Shown piece by piece: positions 54,801 through 64,000 of a stretch of DNA of 64,000 nucleotides (its first letter is position 1; every line of letters starts with the position of its first letter). The stretch lies in contig NC_069371.1 in the NCBI RefSeq assembly GCF_021730395.1, positions 72,570,001 to 72,634,000 of the forward strand, given 5' to 3'. A program made the position numbers and the translations under genes. The stretch comes from Mercenaria mercenaria. Its lineage: Eukaryota > Mollusca > Bivalvia > Venerida > Veneridae. The notes under the pieces were generated by a model. It was not told the DNA's origin. It saw nothing but the letters and a program-made list of their open reading frames with translations, and did not search any database.

Positions 54801-56421
54801 TTTTTTTATTGGACTTACGTCGCACCGACACAATAATAGGTCATATGGCGACTTTCCAGCTTTAAGGGAAAGAGGAAGACCCAGGTGCCCCCCACCCCTG
54901 TGCATTATTTCATCACGAGCGGGCACATTGGTAGAACCACCGACCTTCCCGTAACCCAGCTGGATGGCTTCCTCACATGGAGAATTCAACGCCTCGAGTG
55001 AGGCTCAAACCGACATCGACGAGGGGCAAGTGATTTGAAGTCAGCGACCTTAACCATTCGGCCACGGAGAGCCCCGCGTGTAGTGTTTTACAAACATGTT
55101 CAACTGTATCTATATATTGCCGTTTTTATTCATAAAAACTTTTATCTGTTAAAAATTGAGCGCGCTATATAAAACTAAATCATGCTTTCAGGTTCAATGC
55201 ACAAGGAACTTGCATAAGAACAATGAAGAGTGCAAGAAAAAACTGTCGGATATCAAGACAGATGTTAAAAGAAAGAAAGGAGGGGAGGCAGATGGCAGCA
55301 ACAACAGTGGTGGACCCCCCCATGTTGGAGGATTGGGAAGATAAGGTGAATAAATAAGTCTTTACAATGCATAAAATGAATTAGCAAGAGGGCAAAGAGG
55401 GCCCCTAGTCGCTCTCCTGAGTATCACACCTTATCAGTATAAACACAATTTACCTAGTATATTAAATTCATGAGAATATTCAAATTTTCATAAGACTGAA
55501 CCAAATCACTAGCTCTTGAGTGTAACAAGCATTTTCTTTTATTTACCTAGTGACCTAGTTTTCAATATACTCGGACACATTTGTAATATACTTTATCAAA
55601 TTTCATCCTGCATGGCGTAATTGCGAAACAGTACCAGTGAGTACCTCAATAGACTCTCTATGTTCACGTGTTGAATACATTTTTAAAAGGAAAACGCAAA
55701 CAACACATTTACAATGTTTTCTAAACTTTTAATTTTCAAGTTAGTTGACTCTATGATTCAAAACAGTCTTATCTAGACAAATGCATAAAATTAAGAAATG
55801 TAAGCAAACCAATTTGCAGCTATGGAAAATTAGACCCACTATGAAAATTTGTAAGTCATGAGAGGCTATGACATTTCAATATTGCATACGTAAATGTAAA
55901 TAACAAAAATCAAAGCGTTGCTTTTTCGAAAAAAAAAACAGCGCATGTCTCCCACAACTGTCTTATCATCTAATTAGTGAGTCAGAGTAAAAAGGCTGTT
56001 CGAAAAAAATCAACGCATGTCTCCCACAACTGTCTTATCATTAATTAGTGAGTCAGAGTAAAAAAGGCTGTTTTTGGGTAACGCATGGGCCATAATTCTA
56101 AGTGCCTCAGGCGATATGGCATTTTATCGATCTTGGCCTAGGAGTTAGGGTCAAAAACTTTTTGTTAAAGTTGATAAAGATCAATTAGAAATGTTCAACC
56201 TAGAGCACGGACAAGAGTAAAAAGACTGCCTTCCAGGTATTCAAAGGCCATAATTCCAAAGTTTCTTGCCGATTTGGCTAGTTATTGATCCTGGCCTAGG
56301 ACTTACTGACAAACACAATTTGTTAAAGTTTGGTGAATATCTGATGAAAATTGTTCGACACAGAGAGCCGACAATAGTAAAAAGGCTGCCTTTCGGTAAT
56401 TCAAGGGCCATAATTCCGAAG
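51877..56421. repeat. Right arm of a 9.1-kb palindrome
   Basis: Inverse of 47312-51876 with scattered substitutions and many one- to few-base indels, often in homopolymers. Coding parts here are frameshifted where the left arm is open. The arm ends inside a repeat (GGCCATAATTCCGAAGTGCC) whose remaining unit continues to GGGTGGGAGACACA near 56608. Confidence 0.9.
53469..53680. repeat. Palindromic MITE-like repeat, copy 3
   Basis: Right-arm mirror of 50061-50274. Has a short deletion just after TTTGCGCCCAGCATC in the left half, where the mirrored copy keeps the sequence. Confidence 0.62.
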
Positions 56422-57002
56422 TGCCTAGACCTATTTGGCTAGCTATCAAACTTGACCAAGGACTTATAGACAAACACATTTCATTCAAGTTTGTTTAAGA
56501 CTGGATGAGAAATGTTCGACGTGGAGTACAGACAAGCTTTGTGACAGACAGACACACAGACAGGAGTAAATCAATATGTCTCCCACACCATTCTGGGGTG
56601 GGAGACACAATATTATATTACAACCACTTCGTTTATATACCACAAACTGATAAGTGTACATAACAAACAGAATCGTCCACAAAACAATTTATGTTAAATT
56701 TGCATGTTAAAGGATCGCAACTATATAAATCTGGTATAATAATAATAATAACTACCAGTATATCACAAGTCTACATTTATAACTAATAAACTCAAGCACA
56801 TCAGAGTTCAGAATCAAATTCAAACACACTGGAATGGGGCAGCTATGGCGTGCCATAGATTCATAATAGTCAGTCTAGTAGTTTTATGCACCCTGACTGA
56901 AAATGAAAAATTGGCCAATATAATTGTTATTTAGGATAACTGGGAAAGGCTAATTAGGCTTTCTTGTTTTAAAAATTTAATATTATACTATACATATTGT
57001 AG
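56422..57002. other. Junction region right of the palindrome
   Basis: 56422-56608 completes the degenerate 160-bp repeat and ends in an inverted GTCTCCCAC/GTGGGAGAC pair. 56609-57002 is AT-rich intron sequence before Myb/SANT exon 3. Confidence 0.5.
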
Positions 57003-57105
57003 ATGGTTCAGATAGTTGGAGAATCTGCAATTGGAGGGTTTTGTGGAGTGGACACTTTCAAACTAAGCAGTGGGATCAATTCCAGTACTAAACCTGTTAA
57101 CTCTG
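57003..57105 (+). CDS. Myb/SANT-like gene exon 3
   Basis: The acceptor is ATTGTAG|ATG and the donor TCTG|GTGAGT, 34 codons plus one base. VGESAIGGFCGVDTF follows the family pattern after TGGGPPP (I.G...I.GI.GG.D). It joins exon 2 in phase 0. Confidence 0.62.
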
Positions 57106-57406
57106 GTGAGTACCTTTTATTGCAGCTTTGGCAGAGCTGTTTTTTTTTTTTCAATTATTAAAGGCCTAAAATGTACAATTTTAAATATTGTAAGTAAAAA
57201 CATCCTAGGTCAACAATGTCAATGCTAAGACAATGAAATGTGATCTTTCTCTCTTACATATATTCAGATAAAATATAATACAAGACATCAAATTCTCTGT
57301 GTTGTTAGTGTTAAGAAAATTATTTTTCTACCTATTATGCAGGTTTATTGAAAATGAAAAAAAATGTATTTTATTACATAGTATGGAATCCATTATTCCT
57401 TTCCAG

Positions 57407-57527
57407 CCACTAGTGTGTTGCCAACGTCAGAATACAGAGCATACAACCCACCAATACAAGACTTGTTGGAAGCAGACTACCCACCAGTACAAAATGTCTT
57501 TGAAGCAGACTGCCCGCAAACACTAAC
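57407..57527 (+). CDS. Myb/SANT-like gene exon 4
   Basis: The acceptor is TTCCAG|CC and the donor CTAAC|GTAAAT. It opens TSVLPTSEYRAYNPPIQDLL and is rich in Pro, Asp and Glu, as expected of the acidic middle part. Both phases fit the neighbours. Confidence 0.5.
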
Positions 57528-57901
57528 GTAAATTGTGTTGCCATATAAAAGTAGTGTGTAACTTTCTTATGGAAAAACTGCTCTTGTAGAAACTTGGTAG
57601 TTGGCCTTTGAACAATGCCTTGTACCAAATATCTAAGTTCAGAGTCTAGTAATTCAGACAAAAAGATTTTAAAACTTTTTTCTTATTATCAAAAGTAAAT
57701 GTAAACATTTCACCCTCCCCTAACCCCGATACTAAGTTCCACCATGGCGACAAAATGCCAACACTCATGATAGAATACAACTAAACAAAGTTTCAGACAC
57801 ATACATTGGGAGTTCTTTAATGAATGTTTTAATTAATGAAAATTATACAGGTCATACATAAAGGACTTTGTGTATTAATGTTCAATGAAATTTAATTCCA
57901 G

Positions 57902-57957
57902 AAATCAAGTGGAGATCAGTTTACAACCAGTGGTTGACAGAAGCCACAGTGGCAGAG
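57902..57957 (+). CDS. Myb/SANT-like gene exon 5
   Basis: The acceptor is AATTCCAG|AAA and the donor AGAG|GTGAGT. Encodes NQVEISLQPVVDRSHSGR. Phase 2 in, phase 1 out. The exit phase leads to a stop at once in the next recognisable exon, so either an exon is missing or a base is wrong. Confidence 0.45.
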
Positions 57958-58059
57958 GTGAGTCTATCAGATACACATTAAACTTGAGTAGTCTTTAAGA
58001 CCCAGTTTCAAATTTTACCTAAAATTCCTCAAGACAAACATTCAGACTTTAGATTTTTA

Positions 58060-59175
58060 GCTCGTCTATTCGAAGAATAAGTAGAACTATCCTACTCACC
58101 ACGGCGTCGGCGTCACGCCTTGGTTAAGTTTTTCGTACCAGTCCACATTATGACAAAGTCTTTAGAGATAAAGCTTTGAAACTTTCAACACTTGTTTTGC
58201 CTAAACCATGTCCATTTAATGGGCAAGAACATAACCCCATCAAGGATTATGGCTGAATATGGCCCTTTTGACTGAAAATCATGGTTAAGGGTTTTCGTAC
58301 CCAGTTCATATTTTGATAAAGTCTTTTGAGATAAACTTGAAATTTTTCAACATTTGTTTTACCTTTACCATGTCCAGTTATGGGCAAGAGAACATAACTC
58401 CACCAAGGATTTTGGCTGAATTATGGCCCCTTTCGACTTAGAAATCTTGGTTATGTTTTTCGTATCAGTCCAGATTTTGACAAAGTCTTTTGAGATAAAG
58501 CTTTGAAACTTGCAATACTTGTTTTCCATCACAATGTCCAGTTATAGGCAAGAGAACATAACTCCATCAAGGATTTTGGCTGAATTATGGCCCCTTTTGA
58601 CTTAGAAATCTTGGTTAAGTTTTTCGTACCAGTTCATAGTTTGTATAAAGTGTTTGACATATGGCTTTGAAAGTTTTATCACTTGTTCAGTATTATAGTC
58701 TCAATCTGTAGGTAAGAGTACATAACTCTGTCATCTACTTTGGCTGAATTATGGTCCTTTTTGGACTTGAAAATTGGTTTTGTTTTCGTACAAGTCCATG
58801 TTTTGTCAAAATTATTTGACATATGGCTTTTAAGCTTTGAACACTTGTTTATCATCATGATTTCCATCTGTAGGAAAGAGTACATAATTCTCACAACTAT
58901 ATTGGCTGAATTATTTCCCTTTATGGACTTGGAATTTACTTAAATTTTCAATACCATCCCATATTTTGTTTAAACTGTTTGAAACTTTGAACACTTCATA
59001 ACCATCATGGTCACACATTGCCATTCAGTGCAAGACTTATCGAAATCCACAAATAAAGAAACATGGTTTGTCTAATCTATTTTTTTCTTTTGTCTGATAA
59101 TCTGTTGTAATATTTTGACCCCATTCTTCAATCAATGCTTCGAATAGTCAAGCGCGATGTCATCCGACAGCTCTT
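58060..59175. repeat. Degenerate tandem repeat, about 163-bp unit, inside a repeat element
   Basis: TTTTTCGTACCAGT..A.A.TTTG and GGCTGAATTATGG..C recur about every 163 bp from 58125 to 58950 (five to six units). It is bracketed by TTCGAAGAATAAGTAGAACT near 58071 and TTCGAATAGTCAAGCGCG near 59138. Lies in the last intron of the Myb/SANT gene. Confidence 0.6.
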
Positions 59176-60339
59176 GTTATGATTTACTAGTAATAATTTT
59201 GATACACAAATATTCTGACAAATTTAATGATAATAGGATAAGAATTATCCAGTGGGTGAAATATAGCAATCTCTGTCTATCAATGGCCTGTAACTCTAGA
59301 CCCATAGATCTGATTTGCTTGTAATCAAACTTAGCAAAAAAATTTAAAGGTTTCATACATATGTTGTATGAATATTATTAAGATTGGAAAAACATATGAA
59401 AGTACTATTGTGTACATGGGAAATGAAATAAATCAATGTTTACCTATCGGGGCCCCATTAACTCTTAAAAAAATGGTCTGATATAGATTATTACCGAACT
59501 TGGGGCTGAGATTTTGGGTGGCCTAAATATGTTGTTGAATACTGTGAAATGTGGACGAGATGATGTATGAATGCGGACATAAATGTTAACTAACTCTGGG
59601 CAAAGGACAGATGTCCTACCATTATATAATCATCTAAAGATACAATAAAATGCAGTGAACAACTGCTGAATTTTAAAAGGGAATTGTTATAATTTAATTT
59701 TAAAGGTTTTCATACAGTGCATTTACTGATGATGATTTGAGGTCTGTAATGCAAGAGCAGAATTAGACTGCTGTCACAAATTTTGGAGCAACAGAAGAAA
59801 ACCCAAATGATCTGTTAATGCCCCCAAAGACATTAAAGAACTGAAAGATGGTTCTTTGTTTTCCTATGTGATTAATAATGAACTCCATTTCAAATATTGT
59901 GAACTGTGATATTTTTATTCAAAAAAATTAATTTTAGTTATAAAAGCATTTTTGCTGTATATTACTAGATCTTTATTAAATATTATATCTAAATGTCACT
60001 GTCTTTATGAGTCATAATATATGTACTAACTTCAAGGTTTTTTTTGAAACTTCATGTATTTCATTGTTCAAGAAAATTAAAGGATTAATTTCCTCAAAAA
60101 TAACATTATTTAGGGCAGATAACTCTTTAAATACCGATGACCTATGACTTTTATTGCATACTGAAATAAAAAATTTACCAATCTCATATACAGGAATTCT
60201 AGCATATGCCTTTATGAAAATACTTGCTTAAGATACCATCATTTTTTAATCGAAACAGCAATATGCTTCCATTATTTCTTTTGTATATTTAATCTTATTT
60301 CTATGAAGCATTTTCATTACAAGAAACGCGGCAATGCCA

Positions 60340-60412
60340 CGAAACCAGGTTTTCAACACTTTTCATAAGAATAAAAAAGTATACTGAATCACAGTGCACC
60401 ACTTTAAAGCAC

Positions 60413-60447
<35 letters not shown>

Positions 60448-60832
60448 TAACCCTAACCCTATTTTTAGTAACAATGACCTTGACCTTGACCCCAGAAACC
60501 CAAAATCAATCCCAAGCACAACTTTATATAAGTTTTTCTATACACCAAGTTTCATCATGATAGCCATTCCTAAGTTAAGTTACTGACCGGAAACCCTTTT
60601 TCTATTTTAAGTAACAGTGACCTTGACCTTGACCCCAGAAACCTAAAATTAATCCAAGCCTTTGTCTTGATATAAGCTACATACATACCAAGTTTTATTC
60701 AAATATCTTTACCGAAACAAAAGTTATTGACCGGAAACACCAGTTTGACGCCGCCGCCCATCCGCACGCCCGCCCGACCAACGACATACCCCAATCTAAT
60801 AACTCAGGTTTTCGTTGAAAACCTGGTTAATA
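60340..60832. mobile_element. Small TIR element with telomere-like tract
   Basis: Inverted ends AACCAGGTTTTCAAC and GTTGAAAACCTGGTT. Inside are a run of about nine CCCTAA/CCTAA units (60413-60463) and two direct copies of GTGACCTTGACCTTGACCCC, about 137 bp apart. Confidence 0.6.
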
Positions 60833-61386
60833 AAAAGGCAGTCTGAAAGACCCACCATTGTTATGGATAGTGAAAGGGTAAACCTTTGACCTTGAGCTGT
60901 GACCTTGACCTTGAACTGACATGACTGACTCATGAATTCTGCAGCCCATCTTGATGAGGTGATCACTTGACTCAAGTTTCATGAAAATCCTTCAAGGGTT
61001 TTATGAGATACAGAGCTCAAACCTCTGACCTGAGATGTGACCTTAACCTTGAGTTGACACAGCTGAATCATGAGTTTTTGATGTAGTTATCATTTGACCC
61101 AATATTAATGAAAAAGCTATATGACAGGTGAGCTAAAAAAGAGAAAGTGTAAAAAAGACTTTAACCAAAGTTGCAACGTGGAAAAATGCAGACGCCGGGT
61201 CGAGTAGGATAGCTCTCTTTATACTCTGTTTAGTAGAGCTAAAAATTAAGAAAAATACTGTCAAAATATAATCAAAGTAAGTCTTGCATGTCTAATTTTC
61301 ATGATGACTGTTTGTGTCAATTTTCGTATTTAAATTTTTGACAGGAGAGCTAACTAGAGCTATCATTTTAAGGTGATGAATGTACA

Positions 61387-62271
61387 CCCCCCACCCCCCC
61401 CCCCCCCCCCACCCCCCCCCCCCCCCCATGCACTGACACAGTACATTGCAATTTGACACACACAAGATTGCATAATTATGTGGTCTGTATGTATATAGAC
61501 TGTATGTATACAGTATAGTAACAAAAAACAAAGTCTCATAACTATGCAGAATATTTATCTAAAAGAACGTTACATGCACCATGCACAACTAGGGTTGGTA
61601 CTGATCACTTGTGTGAAGTTCCATTAAATTGTGTGCAAGGGTTCGGAAGATTAGGCGCGCACAAGATTGCATATGCAGACTGTATGTACATCGTATTTTA
61701 ACAAAAACAAAGTCCATAACTCTGCAATTTTTGTTGTTGAAGAACCTAACATACCCCATGCACAACTACTGTTTTTTACTGATCACTTCCGTGAAGTTTA
61801 ATTAAAATTTTGTCGAGGGGATAAGGAGAGATGATGCGCACAAGATTGTGTCTATGTATATAGTTTTAGTAACAAAAACAAAGTCCCGTAACTCTGCAAA
61901 TTTTTTTTTTTGAAAGAACCTAATATGTCCCATGCACAACTGCTGTTGTTACTGATGACTTGTGTGAAGTTTCATTAAATTTGTCAAGGGGATGAGGAGA
62001 GATGGGTTTCGCACAAGATTGTGGGCTAATGTATATAGTATAGTAACAAAAAACTCTGCAATTTTTTTTTTCTGAAAGAACCTAACATGCCCCATGCACT
62101 ACTACTGTCGCTACTGATGACTTGTTTGAAGTTTCATTAAATTGTGTCAAGGGGAGAGGAGAGATGGTGCGCAAAAGATTGTGTCTACGGACAACAGACG
62201 GCGGACAGACAGACAACCTGAAACCAGTATACCCCTCCCCCACTTACAACTTTGTTGTCGGGGGGGGGGTG
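61387..62271. repeat. Tandem repeat, about 172-bp unit, between C and G tracts
   Basis: Four units share CCCATGCACAACTACTGTTG, TGTGAAGTTTCATTAAATT and AACTCTGCAATTTTTTTT at about 61575, 61755, 61930 and 62090. A broken poly-C tract (61387-61428) is at the left and a G10 tract with GT (62260-62271) at the right. Confidence 0.6.
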
Positions 62272-62462
62272 TAAAATAAAATGTCTGTTTTTATCTTTCA
62301 TTGGACAATGAAACACACTGAACTTTTCAAAGTTTTCCTGAAGAATTTCTAACTTCATTCAATTTGAAAAGTCTAGATGTTTTTCATAATACAATAAAAG
62401 ACAGAAACATGCATCTTATATGGTCAGAAAAACATTCTTAGAACCTATTAATTAAAGCGTCT

Positions 62463-62650
62463 CTAGTTCTCTGTGCATTGGGGTTTCCCCATTCCCCTGG
62501 TACGGTTGACCGTCCATATTGGATGTTGATCTACTTGGCCATCAAAGTCGATACCCTTGTCTATGCACAGGTTGTGCATTTGGCACAACAACAAACACTT
62601 TCGCAGCTCTCTCAGGTGTTTTCTGCAGAAATCCACCAGTTTTGTGAAGG
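62463..62650 (-). pseudogene. Possible PIF/Harbinger transposase fragment
   Basis: The frame reads KHLRELRKCLLLCQMHNLCI then DKGIDFDG. A basic helix followed by C...HNLCID resembles the C-terminal part of Harbinger transposases (C..LHN.C). Short and without catalytic residues; no TIR found. Could be chance. Confidence 0.3.
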
Positions 62651-62663
62651 CATCTGTGTACAA

Positions 62664-64000
62664 TGTAAAAATAATATCTTTAATTTTTCAAAATAACTGT
62701 ATTCTGTCTGTATTTGGTTTTTAGGTGATTATTTAACAAATAATCAAAGCATTTGAAATGGTTTATCATCTGATTTTCCATTTTGATACATTGGAAAATT
62801 TAACCATGGGGGATTAGCCGAGAGTTAAATACTGAAGTATCTGAACAATGAATATCAGTAAACTAGATGTGAAATCACAAGATCTTGATCTGACATGCTC
62901 ATTGATATATTTTTGATAAATATCATGCTGGACTTCATTTAGGTGAGGAATAATGTATCAGACGTCAGGCAGCAATTTAATGTCATAATACTCTCTTACT
63001 GGTCTGTGCATCAACCATTGTTTATTGCATAATATACAGAGCATGATAAATTTTCTTTGTTCAACTGAAAAAACAAATCGAGCCATATTAGAATATAAGA
63101 TATATAAAAATCCAAAAAACTCAAAATGCTCTGAAGTACAATTTCACTTCTATAATGCCACCTGAAGATGAACTGTACAATAATTGAGCTGTCTGTGCAA
63201 AAATCTTTTGGTCTATTTTCAATCACTATCAAACCTTGAAAAACACTGTGCGATGACAATTTATATTTTCAGTGAAAGAAATTTATGTAAATTTGTGCAA
63301 TTTCTAATTCTTTTTAACTCTAAAAATAGAAGTTAACAGATTAAAAACTTTAATTTTGGAAAACAATGTCCATGGTGGAATAAAAAGTTATCCTTAAAGA
63401 AATGAAAATTCTTCAAAAACTGAAAAAAATCACCCCGAAAATCAAGGTCAAATGTTTTTAATCAATGTAATGGACATGTGATAATGAAATTTTTTCTGTG
63501 AATAGGGGGGAATTCATAAAGAAATGATAAGTTAAGGCAAGATGGCATAAAAAGACTTCAATATTGTATGTCTTTACTTAAACTTAATAGTTGAGCATTA
63601 TGAATAATTCTACCACAAGCCGATTCATTTCCCTATTAAACAAAGAAAACAGAAAACAGTTAATTATTATACAACAAATCACTGTTCTAACGTCACATTT
63701 ATTACGGCATGGCAACAAATGGCATAGTGGCACGCGAAAAGAAAACCCATTAAAACGGGCAAATGTTTAATGCATGTCATCAAGGATGTGCTTAAAAATC
63801 CTTTGTAACATGTTGGAATCGAAATAATATATATCTTATTTAGTGAAACTGCTCTTGAATAAATCATTGTTTGCCATTCAGATGCGTATTTTTATGTCAC
63901 TTGTGCTGTACCCTCGTGATTTTAATTCCTTTGCATATGAAACTCCAAACAATGATTTATATTCAACGACAAATCACTGGATGAGATATATTATTAATTA
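62664..64000. other. AT-rich end of the window, nothing recognised
   Basis: No coding, RNA or repeat structure that I can support. The open frames are short and lack family resemblance. Confidence 0.4.

Larger units (their letters stand above)
52037..59818 (+). pseudogene. Myb/SANT-like (NAIF1/MSANTD-type) gene, right arm and downstream exons
   Basis: Exons: 52037..52202, 55192..55345, 57003..57105, 57407..57527, 57902..57957, 59718..59818. Exons 1-2 are the inverted partner of 51714..48394 but carry several indels: one A lost in the run after CCATT, and six net bases lost in exon 2. As written they do not translate past about residue 8. Exon 3 (acceptor TTGTAG|, donor CTG|GTGAGT) reads MVQIVGESAIGGFCGVDTF and joins the left-arm exon 2 in phase 0. 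Exons 4 and 5 continue in phase (VLPTSEYRAYNPP; NQVEISLQPVVDRS). The last exon shows FTDDDLRSVMQEQN and RLLSQILEQQKKTQMIC in two different frames, a coiled C-terminus split by a 1-base shift. Either a real pseudogene or unpolished sequence over an intact gene. Confidence 0.62.

Overview
The window is eukaryotic: AT-rich, intron-bearing and dense in transposons. I infer a mollusc, most likely a bivalve. The grounds are an expanded HSPA12-type HSP70 family and several tRNA-headed SINEs and fold-back repeats of a kind I associate with clam genomes. No sequence here fixes the species.

The main find is a tandem pair of minus-strand genes that fuse three domains. Gene A (7389..23201, nine exons) has canonical GT-AG junctions with matching phases throughout. 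Its conceptual protein is about 989 aa. Residues 1-136 are a VAP-like major sperm protein (MSP) domain. Residues about 137-610 are an HSPA12-like HSP70 ATPase domain. Residues about 650-989 are a HECT ubiquitin-ligase-like domain. The two residues that let VAP MSP domains bind FFAT motifs (Lys, Met) are kept. The HECT catalytic cysteine is Arg. An acidic Ser/Asp-rich linker joins ATPase and HECT parts. I do not recognise this architecture from any described gene. Gene A carries one lesion, a 2-bp deletion in exon 7 that makes an immediate stop.

Gene B (30525..40932) is the tandem paralogue. It keeps exon 1 and exons 4-9 but lacks MSP exons 2-3, and has a 1-bp frameshift and a nonsense codon in exon 9. 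Its HECT cysteine is Thr. A 4.1-kb TIR element sits in its first surviving intron, and a SINE has landed on the exon-1 splice donor, duplicating it. Gene B is intact where gene A is broken and vice versa, so the ancestral reading frame can be rebuilt from the two.

Layout: 1-25 kb, duplication unit 1 with gene A. Its 7.4-kb intron 1 holds a SINE with perfect target duplications, three families of short-palindrome fold-back elements, a G27 tract and a mariner/Tc1-type element. 25-41 kb, unit 2 with gene B. The second mariner/Tc1-type copy there has a matching empty site in unit 1. 41-47 kb, no recognisable genes and one TIR element. 47.3-56.4 kb, a near spacerless palindrome of about 9.1 kb. 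Each arm carries exons 1-2 of a Myb/SANT-like (NAIF1/MSANTD-type) gene; the left copy is open, the right copy is full of small indels, and downstream exons lie only to the right (57.0-59.8 kb). This pattern may be an assembly fold-back. 58-62.3 kb, tandem repeats and small elements, one with an internal telomere-like tract. 62.4-64 kb, a possible Harbinger relic, then nothing recognised.
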